Assembly: GCA_011523315.1 (NCBI GenBank)
Contig: WTHE01000758.1
Location: forward strand, 1 to 7,844
Direction: 5' to 3'
Origin: Candidatus Binatota bacterium
GTDB lineage: Bacteria > Desulfobacterota > Binatia > Bin18
Length of the DNA: 7,844 nt
Below, piece after piece: positions 1 through 6,238 of the stretch; position 1 is the stretch's first letter, and every line of letters starts with the position of its first letter. Under the pieces are notes generated by a model. It had not been told where the DNA came from and ran no database searches. It saw only the letters and a program-made list of their open reading frames with translations. The translations under genes were made by a program, and so were the position numbers.

Positions 1-2
1 GC

Positions 3-605
3 GAAATGCAGAGCAAACAGTCTCAGTCCGAGGCGGACGCCCTGCGCCAGGAGCTTGTCACCCTGGCCGATATTGTGGACGCTACGAACGCCGCCGTGAA
101 AGAGCCGTGTCAGCAGGTGGTGGAGGCCGTTGCCGCTGCTCCCACGCTGGTCATGCTGGGCAGCGGGCCGAGCTACGGCACGGCGCTCTTCAGCGCGGCC
201 AAGATGATCGAGGCGGCGGGCGTTTTTGCCATGGGCCAGGATTTGGAAGAGTGGTGGCACGTTGAGCGCTTTGCTTACCCGGTTGACATGCCCGTTTTTG
301 TGATTGCCCCGCCGGGCCGCTCTCACTGGCGGGCGGGCGAGGTGGCGGCCACGGCGCGCGGCCTGGGGCGGCGGGTCATTGCCGTGGCCCACCCGGACGA
401 TACCGAGGTCACCCGCCATGCCCACGCCGTGCTACCCGTGCCGGGCGAGACGCGCGAGGAGTTTTCGCCCCTGGTCTACCATATGTTTGCCAGCCATGTG
501 GCTGCGGCTGTGGCCGAGCGCTTGGGGCGCAGCCTGTTCCAGAGCGACCGGCCCGAACTGCTCCGCTCGCTCAACGAGTACTACGCCAGCCTGTCTGATG
601 AATAA
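3..605 (+). CDS. SIS-domain phosphosugar-binding protein, C-terminal part (5' end probably outside window)
   Basis: SIS domains bind phosphorylated sugars in isomerases such as GlmS and in related deglycases and regulators. Counting from the ATG at 6, a basic/acidic helix (about residues 10-40) leads into the SIS core: strand TLVMLGSG followed by the sugar-phosphate loop GSGPSY (52-57), then a helix. Next come DLEEWWH (79-85), strand PVFVIAPPG (96-104), a helix, and strand RRVIAVAHP (122-130). The end, GETREEFSPLVYH (147-159) and a closing helix, matches the tail of the second SIS domain of GlmS-like proteins. Such proteins usually carry two SIS domains (about 350 residues). The frame stays open through codon 3-5 to the edge, so the ATG at 6 is probably internal and this is the second half. 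A stand-alone 199-residue protein is possible. The exact substrate cannot be told. The stop lies 11 bases before the next gene. Confidence 0.8.
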   Translation, partial: EMQSKQSQSEADALRQELVTLADIVDATNAAVKEPCQQVVEAVAAAPTLVMLGSGPSYGTALFSAAKMIEAAGVFAMGQDLEEWWHVERFAYPVDMPVFVIAPPGRSHWRAGEVAATARGLGRRVIAVAHPDDTEVTRHAHAVLPVPGETREEFSPLVYHMFASHVAAAVAERLGRSLFQSDRPELLRSLNEYYASLSDE

Positions 606-616
606 GCATAAACGAA

Positions 617-907
617 ATGCCCGATGTTGTACGCCTGTATGAATTTACGCTTATTCTCGATCTTGAGTCTGATCCGGATACGGTCGATCGGCTCTACGGG
701 TACTTTGGCGCGGGCGGGTCTGCTCCTGCGGGTATACAGGATTTCACACTCGCAACGCTATCTGGAACGCCGGTCGCGAACTGTACAATCGAAGCTCCAT
801 CGTTCGATACGGCACTCCAGTTAGTCTTGCCCAGGCTCTCCCAGGAAGGTCTCAGAGTTGTACGTGCAGAAGTAGACGAGGAGGGCTTGGCGCTGTTTCA
901 ACTCTGA
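617..907 (+). CDS. Small conserved-type hypothetical protein (96 aa)
   Basis: I do not recognise this protein with certainty. It is 96 residues, acidic, with no signal peptide or membrane segment. The pattern is strand-helix-strand-strand-helix-strand: LYEFTLILDL (6-15), a helix after DPDTVDRLYG, two central strands, a helix EAPSFDTALQLVL, then the strand LRVVRAEVDEE. This order resembles a widespread family of short proteins that begin with a YEFTLVL-like strand, contain an 'E.pSleeAi' helix and end 'vrVvrVe.d', often followed by a helix-turn-helix tail. That tail is missing here, and the match is from memory of the pattern only. The ATG has no clear Shine-Dalgarno site and lies 11 bases after the SIS stop, so translational coupling is plausible. 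Codon use is visibly less G/C-rich (many TAT, ATT, CTT, TCT codons) than in the flanking genes, which hints at separate origin. Confidence 0.6.
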   Translation: MPDVVRLYEFTLILDLESDPDTVDRLYGYFGAGGSAPAGIQDFTLATLSGTPVANCTIEAPSFDTALQLVLPRLSQEGLRVVRAEVDEEGLALFQL

Positions 908-929
908 GGCTGGAATCGGCTCTTTTTTT
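908..929 (+). terminator. Possible weak intrinsic terminator after the 617-907 gene
   Basis: The bases directly after the TGA form a short stem: GCTG (909-912) pairs with CGGC (917-920) across a GAAT loop with one G-T wobble, plus an outer G-T pair (908/921). One C and then seven T (923-929) follow. The T tract is convincing but the stem is short, so termination may be inefficient. It would end the transcript carrying the SIS gene and the 96-residue gene. Confidence 0.35.
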
Positions 930-932
930 CGC

Positions 933-1031
933 ATGGACGATGACTTGATCTACCATTACCGGGACAAAGAACTTGTTGGAATAACCGTTCTCCACGCAAG
1001 CGAGGTCGGCCAGCCCTCCTCTGAATTCTGA
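933..1031 (+). pseudogene. DUF2283-like C-terminal fragment (32 codons)
   Basis: The frame from the ATG at 933 reads 32 residues, including DDLIYHYRDKELVGITVLHA and ending at TGA 1029-1031. The block 'D.D.LIY.YRD.ELVGITVLHAS' resembles the C-terminal half of DUF2283 proteins (about 60-70 residues, of the form 'ivdyd.dgevVGIeilnAS'). The expected first half is absent: reading upstream in frame meets a TAG at 873-875 with no start codon between, and 876-932 does not give the usual 'YDpeaDalYir' start. No ribosome-binding site precedes the ATG. The best reading is a decayed remnant. A genuine micro-protein cannot be excluded. The fragment ends 28 bases before the stop of the convergent metalloprotease gene. 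Confidence 0.4.
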
Positions 1032-1059
1032 AGCCGGAGGACGCGCCGGGCGGCATATC

Positions 1060-3615
1060 TCAGCGCCGGGGCTGTGCCCAGACTCTAGCAGCGTTCGCCC
1101 CGATGGGCGCACCCGGTGGAAGTGCCGGCCGCCGTGCGTCGGGGTCGAGGCTCTGCTGCCGGTTGAGGAAGCGTCGGATGTCGGCGACCGCCAGTTTCTC
1201 GTGCGGGCTGGGGTCGCTCATCCCGGTCAGCACGCCGCCGAGCTGCGCCAGCCTATCCTCGATGATCGCCCGGACCCGGGCCGGGTTGTCCGGGTTCATT
1301 GCTTCCCGCAGTAGACCGTTCAGAACGCTCCGTTCGGCGGCGTCCTGGACCGCGCGGCGGTAGCTGTCCACCGGCTCCTCGGCGCCCCAGGTCTTTTCCG
1401 TCAGCCGGTCAAGCACCTCTCCGAGTCCCGGCTGCTCCGGGTCCATCGCGTGGTTGTTCACCAGGCGCGCCATCCGCTCCGGATGGAGCAGCAGCAGGAC
1501 GGTGTAATCCGCCGAACTGTCCACCGCAGCGAGGGGATCGAAGACGAGGCCGGTGTGGCCATCGAACGTCTCTCCGCCCGCCTCCCGGTAGGCCGGCGGC
1601 GGGATCATCTCCACGATCCGCTCTGGAAGCGCCAGAAAGTCCGTCTCCAGAGTGCGGAGCACAACCTCAAGAGCGTAGCGCTGTCGGTCGCCGGGCAGCG
1701 GCGCTACCGGACGCTGTCCATCGCCCCGCACGGCATAGTAGTACTCCTGGCCGCCTATCGTGTTCATGGCCGCCTTCATCTGGAAGCGGTGGTGCAGGTA
1801 GAGCGGCACCAGTACCGGCTCCAGCAGCGACAGCGCCTCGCCGGGTCGAATGACTCTCTCTCCGAAGGCGTCAAGACCGGCCTGCCGGATCTCGATCTCG
1901 TGCTCCAGATGGCGGACCAGATCGTCGCCGTTGTCCCATACCGAGGTCAGCGGATGCGCCCCGGCGCCGATGGTGTTGTCGTTGTGAGCCATGAACAGGG
2001 TTTTGGACCTGAGCCCTTCCTGCACGATCGCGTCGAGGGCTGCGGCCGTCTCATCCGCCGGGAAGTGGCCATAGGCCCAGCGCACCGCGAGCACATCGTA
2101 GGGGCCGACCCCCACCCCGTAGGCGTTGTCGAGCGACAGCCTGCCGTCCTTGAGGGCGGCGAGCGGTGCTGGGTAGTCCATGACACTCGCCCGGCCTCCG
2201 TAGGTCGAGGCCATGAAGTTGTGCGGGAAGCCGAGGGTGTGGCCCACCTCATGGGCGACGAGCTGTCGCACCCGGGCCAGCGCCAGCTCGACCGCTGAGG
2301 TCCCCTCGCTCACCTGGGCAAGGTAGGAGAAGCCGGGCACCTCCGACAGTCCGCAGGAATGCGGTCCTCCTGGCTCCGGGGGCAGACCGGCCGGGAGGTT
2401 CCCGGCCGCACCGTTGTACGGAGGCACGAGGCCCACGCCGATCAGGTGATCCTGGCGAAGCCGCAGACTGCCCAGATTCACATTCCCCTTGATGATTTCT
2501 CCGGTACGGGGATCCTGCACCAAGCCGCCGTAGGAAAAGCTGCGCGTACGACGGTGTGTCCAGTGGATCATGTTGTAGCGGATGTCCTGTGCATCCGCTC
2601 CCTCGGGGAGCAGCTCGACCCGGAAAGCGTCGATGAAGCCGGCCGCCTCGAATGCCTCGTTCCACCAGCGCGCTCCGTCGAGCAGCGCGCTCCGCACCGG
2701 CTCCGGCACGCCCCGGTCGAGGTAGTAGACGATGGGTTCCACCGGTTCGGAGCGGTCGGCTGTGGGGTCCTTCTTCTGAAGCCGGTGCCGTGCGGCGAGC
2801 CGCACCGTCATCCGCTGGTCAATCGGGGCCGCGTAGTCGGTGAAGGTCGGGCCGTACACCCCGATCCTGGGGTCTGCGATCCGAATCTCAAAGCCCGGCT
2901 CCGGCAGGCGAACAAGCGAGTGGTGCTGGCGCAGAGTGACCGCCTCGCCGCTGGCCACCGCCCTGGAAACAAGCTCGCCGGGACTGTCGCTGGTGAAGGT
3001 CAGCAGGGTTTCGACCTCCGTATTGTCAGGAAAGCCCTTGGTGCGCGGCAGATAGAAGGCGCTCCGATCCCGGTCCACGGCGAAGGTCCCCTGTCCGGCG
3101 CGCTCAATCCGGGCCGCCGCTCCGTGGGTGTCCCGGAGGAAGAAATCCGTCGCGTCTACCAGCACCCGACCGCCGGTTTCGGCCGCGACCGGAAACCCCC
3201 AGTGGACCGACGGCGCAAAGGCGTCCCGCACCGCCCGCACCTCGTCCGGGTTGTCGCTGACCGCCCGGTAGCGGTAGTTGGTCTCCATCAGCAGCACCTG
3301 CGGGCCGATCCGGGTCGGCCGCAGGATGGCGTTCATGCCGAGCTGACCACGGTCGAGTCTCACCCGAGCGCTGCCCAGCCCCGAGGCGAGCGAGACCTGA
3401 TACAGGAATTCCTCCTCCAGCGCCCCAAACTCCATGTACAGCTTTCCCGTCGCCGCGTCCCAGTAGAGCGGCATGAACCCGGGGATCGCGGTCATTCCGG
3501 CCGTCTTCGCCTCAATGGTCGGCGGCGGCTCCTGGGCGAACGCCGGGACGCTCAGCAGCACGGCCAGAGCGGCCAGCCGGCAGCGGAGGCGGAGAGCACG
3601 AATCAGCGTTCTCAT
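1060..3615 (-). CDS. Exported zinc-dependent metalloprotease (DUF5117/Met-zincin family)
   Basis: This is a predicted exported zinc endopeptidase of 851 residues, close to the usual length for the family. The ATG at 3615 gives a clear signal peptide: arginine-rich start (MRTLIRALRLRCR), hydrophobic core LAALAVLLSV and a cleavage site PAFA|QE after residue 27. No lipobox is visible, so it should be periplasmic or secreted. The N-terminal third matches the DUF5117 type region, and the middle is the Met-zincin catalytic domain. The extended zinc motif HEVGHTLGFPH lies at residues 455-465 (ligands H455, H459, H465, catalytic E456), with the Met-turn SVMDY (Met479) downstream, as in metzincins. 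The natural substrate is unknown. A TTG in frame at 3648 would add 11 residues but lies inside the upstream terminator and spoils the signal peptide. The ATG has only a poor Shine-Dalgarno match. No terminator was seen after the stop. Confidence 0.9.
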   Translation of the reverse strand: MRTLIRALRLRCRLAALAVLLSVPAFAQEPPPTIEAKTAGMTAIPGFMPLYWDAATGKLYMEFGALEEEFLYQVSLASGLGSARVRLDRGQLGMNAILRPTRIGPQVLLMETNYRYRAVSDNPDEVRAVRDAFAPSVHWGFPVAAETGGRVLVDATDFFLRDTHGAAARIERAGQGTFAVDRDRSAFYLPRTKGFPDNTEVETLLTFTSDSPGELVSRAVASGEAVTLRQHHSLVRLPEPGFEIRIADPRIGVYGPTFTDYAAPIDQRMTVRLAARHRLQKKDPTADRSEPVEPIVYYLDRGVPEPVRSALLDGARWWNEAFEAAGFIDAFRVELLPEGADAQDIRYNMIHWTHRRTRSFSYGGLVQDPRTGEIIKGNVNLGSLRLRQDHLIGVGLVPPYNGAAGNLPAGLPPEPGGPHSCGLSEVPGFSYLAQVSEGTSAVELALARVRQLVAHEVGHTLGFPHNFMASTYGGRASVMDYPAPLAALKDGRLSLDNAYGVGVGPYDVLAVRWAYGHFPADETAAALDAIVQEGLRSKTLFMAHNDNTIGAGAHPLTSVWDNGDDLVRHLEHEIEIRQAGLDAFGERVIRPGEALSLLEPVLVPLYLHHRFQMKAAMNTIGGQEYYYAVRGDGQRPVAPLPGDRQRYALEVVLRTLETDFLALPERIVEMIPPPAYREAGGETFDGHTGLVFDPLAAVDSSADYTVLLLLHPERMARLVNNHAMDPEQPGLGEVLDRLTEKTWGAEEPVDSYRRAVQDAAERSVLNGLLREAMNPDNPARVRAIIEDRLAQLGGVLTGMSDPSPHEKLAVADIRRFLNRQQSLDPDARRPALPPGAPIGANAARVWAQPRR

Positions 3616-3640
3616 TGCTGGAGACAGGGGAAGATCGGTG

Positions 3641-3677
3641 AAAAACAAGGGCTGAGAAGAAAAGCTCTCCTCAGCCC
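3641..3677 (-). terminator. Intrinsic terminator downstream of the deacylase-like gene
   Basis: Read on the - strand, GGGCTGAG (3677-3670) pairs perfectly with CTCAGCCC (3656-3649). The inner bases extend the stem by five more pairs (two of them G-T wobbles) to a three-base loop. The tract TTGTTTTT (3648-3641) follows directly. The + strand has no T tract on the other side, so it acts only on - strand transcripts. It ends the message of the 5490-3742 gene, 64 bases past its stop, and lies only 25 bases before the metalloprotease ATG. Confidence 0.75.
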
Positions 3678-3679
3678 CG

Positions 3680-3728
3680 AACTGTCTGAGCAGTTGCCGA
3701 CAGAGCCCGGGCTATTGCTCAGGCTCTG
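3680..3728. repeat. Two further inverted repeats upstream of the terminator
   Basis: AACTG (3680-3684) and CAGTT (3691-3695) form a five-pair hairpin with a six-base loop. CAGAGCC (3701-3707) and GGCTCTG (3722-3728) form a seven-pair hairpin with a 14-base loop. Together with the terminator there are three successive hairpins in the 126 bases between the stop of the deacylase-like gene and the metalloprotease ATG. On the - strand, CTCAG (3690-3686) could also pair with CTGAG (3656-3652 region, the terminator's leading arm), which would be an alternative, antiterminator-like fold. The repeats are seen directly. Any switching role is inference. Confidence 0.4.
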
Positions 3729-3741
3729 CGTGTTCAGCCGT

Positions 3742-5490
3742 TTAGGCGGCCACGCCGTTGCGCAGCAGGGCGCCCGGCGTCGCGTTGGTGCACTGACCGT
3801 CCTCGAAGGTCACCTCACCGTTGACCATGATCCAGCGATAGCCTTCGGCCTTCTGGACCCGCCGCCACTCGTTGGCCGGCAGATCGTGCGTGACCTCTGA
3901 GGGCAGGATCTTAAGGTTCTCCAAGTCGTAGACGATGACATCTGCGGCCATGCCCTCACGCAGCGTGCCCCGGTCTTTAATCCGGGCGGCCCACGAGGTC
4001 AGCCCGCTCAGCCGGAAGTGGGCTTCTTCCAGGGTCATGATTTCGGAGTCCCGCACCATCCAGGTCAGCATGTCGGTCGAGTAGGTGCCGGGGGTGATGA
4101 ACTTGATGTGGGCGCCGCCGTCGGACACACCCGGCAGGGTGTAGGGCGAGGCCATGATCTCGCGGTAGTTCTCCACGTCCTGGTTGAGCACCGGGCCGGC
4201 CCACTCGGTCTTGATGTTGTCGGCGACCGAGACGTCGAGCATGGCGTCGATGACGTGCTTGCCTTCCTTTTCGGCAATCTGGGCAACCGACAGCCCCTCG
4301 TACGTGTCCTTCATGGCCGGGTTGTGGACCTTGCGGGCGATGAACTCGGTCAGCTCGCCAAACAGGAAGTCGCGCGACTTGGTGCCGGCGTCGTACTCTT
4401 CGCGCATGATCTGGCGCAGACGCGGGTCGGCCAGCTTGACGCGCTTTTCCTCGACCGTTCCGGTCGTCGCTTCGCGCCACGCCTCGCTGTCGTCAAACAG
4501 GTTCCAGTCCTCGAAGGTGATGCGGTTGGGGGCGCGGGCGGTTGCCGCCTGTCCGAAGATCTGGGTGCCCTTCTTGTTGGCTTCGGCCAGCCAGCGCAGC
4601 TGAGCCCGGTAGACATACGGGTATTTGTCGTTGACGGCAATGGCGTTGAACAGGACCGAACAGCCGCTCTCTTCGGACAGCAGGGCGTTGAAATCAAAGT
4701 CGTTGTGCATGCCGGCCCGGGGATCGTCGACCCCGACCGTCGAGCGGGTGAACTGGATGCAGCCCTCGCCGTTGCGCTGGCCCAGCCCCTTGGCCATGGC
4801 CAGATAGAAGTCGTCCGGCAGCATGTCGGTGATCATCGGCGTGCCGTCAAAGTCGCGCTGAACCGACGACGAGCCACCCGGCACCAGCTGCTGGGACGAC
4901 CAGCCGTTGGCGCCGGCATCCATCGCCTCGTGCATCAGGCGGATGATCTCCTGGGTTTCCTTTTCGTTCGGAAAGCGCTTTTTGGCTTCCTCAAAGCTGC
5001 CCAGGGCATAGGCGACGGCGGGGCCGAGCGGGAACAGATGGGAGATGTTGATGCCCTTGGGCAGGGCGTCGATGCGGTCCATATACTGGGGAAAGGTCTC
5101 CCAGTCCCAGGCCATGGACACCTGCATCGGCTCCATCGGGATGGCTTCGTTGCGGGACAGGGCCAGCATGGCCCGCTCGGTGTCCTTGGGATGGACCGGG
5201 GCAAAGCCGAAGCCGCAGTTGCCGATGGTGACCGAGGTCACGCCATGCCAGCTGGAGATGGTCAGATACGGGTCCCAGTGCAGCTGGGCATCGTAGTGGG
5301 TGTGCAGGTCGATACCGCCCGGGGCGACAATCAGTCCCCTGGCATCCAGCACCTTTTTGGCATCGCTGGTGTTCAGACGGCCGATCTTGGCAATCTTCCC
5401 ATCCTTGATGCCGAGGTCACCCTTGTAGCGCGGGACACGGGTGCCGTCGATGATAGTGCCATCTTTAATAATGACATCAAACTCAGCCAT
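3742..5490 (-). CDS. N-acyl-D-amino-acid deacylase-like amidohydrolase
   Basis: This is a cytoplasmic amidohydrolase-superfamily enzyme of 582 residues, related to D-aminoacylases, which free D-amino acids from N-acyl forms. The N-terminal small barrel (VIIKDGTIIDGT, 6-17) leads to the metal motif GGIDLHTHYDAQ with H63 and H65, then GNCGFGFAP with C92, which corresponds to the bridging cysteine of D-aminoacylase. SDGGAH (D457, H461) supplies the likely catalytic Asp, and the C-terminal barrel returns with LREGMAADVIVYDL (510-523). Where classical enzymes have zinc histidines ('tHmR' and 'isHhK'), this protein reads IQFTR (Q246) and LFNAI (N282). A subgroup with a different site or substrate is therefore likely, and true D-aminoacylase activity is uncertain. 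No signal peptide is present. The start is the ATG at 5490 with AAGGAGGG just upstream. A 24-residue extension to 5562 would run through the promoter candidate. A strong terminator follows. Confidence 0.88.
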   Translation of the reverse strand: MAEFDVIIKDGTIIDGTRVPRYKGDLGIKDGKIAKIGRLNTSDAKKVLDARGLIVAPGGIDLHTHYDAQLHWDPYLTISSWHGVTSVTIGNCGFGFAPVHPKDTERAMLALSRNEAIPMEPMQVSMAWDWETFPQYMDRIDALPKGINISHLFPLGPAVAYALGSFEEAKKRFPNEKETQEIIRLMHEAMDAGANGWSSQQLVPGGSSSVQRDFDGTPMITDMLPDDFYLAMAKGLGQRNGEGCIQFTRSTVGVDDPRAGMHNDFDFNALLSEESGCSVLFNAIAVNDKYPYVYRAQLRWLAEANKKGTQIFGQAATARAPNRITFEDWNLFDDSEAWREATTGTVEEKRVKLADPRLRQIMREEYDAGTKSRDFLFGELTEFIARKVHNPAMKDTYEGLSVAQIAEKEGKHVIDAMLDVSVADNIKTEWAGPVLNQDVENYREIMASPYTLPGVSDGGAHIKFITPGTYSTDMLTWMVRDSEIMTLEEAHFRLSGLTSWAARIKDRGTLREGMAADVIVYDLENLKILPSEVTHDLPANEWRRVQKAEGYRWIMVNGEVTFEDGQCTNATPGALLRNGVAA

Positions 5491-5494
5491 AACT

Positions 5495-5502
5495 CCCTCC
5501 TT
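5495..5502 (-). promoter_or_regulatory. Ribosome-binding site of the deacylase-like gene
   Basis: AAGGAGGG on the - strand lies four bases from the ATG at 5490 (five from the core AAGGAGG). It fixes that ATG as the start against the longer open frame. Confidence 0.8.
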
Positions 5503-5532
5503 GTTGAGATTGTTGGGTTGCGATTTTGTGTC

Positions 5533-5562
5533 AGCATGGCCCACTCGACTGGGGACTGTCAA
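5533..5562 (-). promoter_or_regulatory. Sigma70-type promoter candidate for the deacylase-like gene
   Basis: A perfect TTGACA -35 box (5562-5557) is followed after 18 bases by CATGCT (5538-5533), which shares three of six bases with TATAAT. It lies in the gap between the phosphatase stop and the deacylase ATG and would give a leader of roughly 35 bases. The -35 box is strong and the -10 box is weak. If real, this gene can be transcribed apart from the phosphatase. Confidence 0.45.
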
Positions 5563-5567
5563 GTGCT

Positions 5568-5583
5568 GAGCGAACGTTCATTC
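5568..5583. promoter_or_regulatory. Candidate operator palindrome upstream of the TTGACA box
   Basis: The perfect eight-base palindrome GAACGTTC (5572-5579) sits in a longer imperfect one, GAGCGAACGTTCATTC. In the 20 bases around the centre, seven of ten positions are symmetric. It begins five bases beyond the TTGACA box. The shape (GAATGAACGTTC-like half-sites) resembles operators of TetR-family regulators such as fatty-acid FadR types. No regulator gene lies in the window, so this is a candidate only. Confidence 0.35.
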
Positions 5584-5594
5584 TGCACGCCGCG

Positions 5595-6122
5595 CTAGAC
5601 AATCGGGCCGGACTGACAGGCTTCCAGCAGGGTGTACAAATCCTCGGGCTCGGCGTTGCCCCAGTCGGCCGCTTCGTGGGGATTGCGGCCCATTTCCTTG
5701 ACTGCGGCAATGGCGTCGGTGACCGGAAAGCCGCGGCCGAAGATCAGCCACGCGGCCAGGATTTGCCCGGCCCGTCCGCGTCCGCCCTGACAGTGGACGA
5801 CGACCGGCTGGTCGGTGTGGTCCGACTCCTTGAGAAAGGGCAGGATGCGTTCCTTGAGCAGGCCCACATCGCACAGGTGATAGTCGGCGACCGGCGCCCA
5901 GCACACATTGTCCGGCCCGAACTCTTCGCCGTACGCGGCCAGCAGGTCTACCCGGTAGGCGCGGAGCTGGTCCTGGTGCAGCAGGCAGCACACGCGTCTG
6001 ATGCCCTGCTCCTTCATATAGGCTACCCACTGGCCGATGCGCAGGGCTGACAGAGCCGGTCCCTGAGAGCCGAACACGATCGATTCCGTATGGTAGGCCG
6101 GGGAAAGACGAAATTTCGGCAT
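5595..6122 (-). CDS. CX5R cysteine-based protein phosphatase (dual-specificity/PTP type)
   Basis: This is a small cytoplasmic phosphatase of 175 residues, a normal length for a single dual-specificity or tyrosine phosphatase domain. The phosphate-binding loop VVVHCQGGRGRAG places the nucleophile at C111 and the phosphate-binding arginine at R117. D80 or D85 in the preceding WAPVADYHLCD stretch is the likely general acid. The helix ILAAWLIFGRG follows, as in the fold. The residue after R117 is Ala, not the usual Ser/Thr, a feature also known in PRL phosphatases. The substrate (phosphoprotein or a small phosphorylated molecule) cannot be told. The start is the ATG at 6122, with GAGG six bases upstream. 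The ATG at 6128 would abut that GAGG, and the TTG at 6134 has no site. The gene lies 116 bases after the COG2159 amidohydrolase and 104 bases before the deacylase-like gene, all on one strand. Confidence 0.85.
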   Translation of the reverse strand: MPKFRLSPAYHTESIVFGSQGPALSALRIGQWVAYMKEQGIRRVCCLLHQDQLRAYRVDLLAAYGEEFGPDNVCWAPVADYHLCDVGLLKERILPFLKESDHTDQPVVVHCQGGRGRAGQILAAWLIFGRGFPVTDAIAAVKEMGRNPHEAADWGNAEPEDLYTLLEACQSGPIV

Positions 6123-6128
6123 GTCCAT

Positions 6129-6132
6129 CCTC
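6129..6132 (-). promoter_or_regulatory. Short ribosome-binding site of the phosphatase gene
   Basis: GAGG on the - strand is six bases from the ATG at 6122. The in-frame ATG at 6128 would touch it, so the spacing favours 6122. The match is short, so initiation is probably moderate. Confidence 0.5.
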
Positions 6133-6151
6133 AATGAGAGCGTTCCTGTAC

Positions 6152-6178
6152 CGGTCAGATGCCAAGGGCAGCTGACCG
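6152..6178. repeat. 27-base hairpin in the phosphatase leader
   Basis: CGGTCAG (6152-6158) pairs with CTGACCG (6172-6178). After one A/G mismatch, TGCC (6160-6163) pairs with GGCA (6167-6170) over a three-base loop, giving eleven pairs. No T tract follows on either strand, so it is not a standard terminator. It lies 30-56 bases upstream of the phosphatase ATG. It could be a leader structure, an operator or a REP-like element. No second copy is seen in the window. Confidence 0.5.
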
Positions 6179-6238
6179 AGCCGGCAAGGTACGCACAATC
6201 GGGAGGTGAGGCAAGAGCCGTATCAGGGCTGGCAGCTG

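Noticed and set aside
1450..2298. 282-codon + strand open frame within the metalloprotease region
   Set aside because: It is antisense to the zinc motif region and has no family signature.
2359..3900. 513-codon + strand open frame antisense to the metalloprotease
   Set aside because: It is a shadow of GC-rich codon use. Its translation shows no domain pattern, it crosses the terminator, and the opposite strand has a complete metzincin with signal peptide.
5491..5562. 24-residue N-terminal extension of the deacylase-like protein
   Set aside because: It would pass through the ribosome-binding site and promoter candidate. The AAGGAGGG fixes the ATG at 5490.
4018..5598. 526-codon + strand open frame antisense to the deacylase-like gene
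   Set aside because: The translation is rich in Val, Gly, Asp and His repeats typical of an antisense shadow. The - strand frame has all amidohydrolase motifs and a ribosome-binding site.
5578..6198. 206-codon - strand frame overlapping the phosphatase
   Set aside because: It is a different frame of the same strand, rich in Arg, Gly and Pro. The neighbouring frame carries the HCX5R motif.
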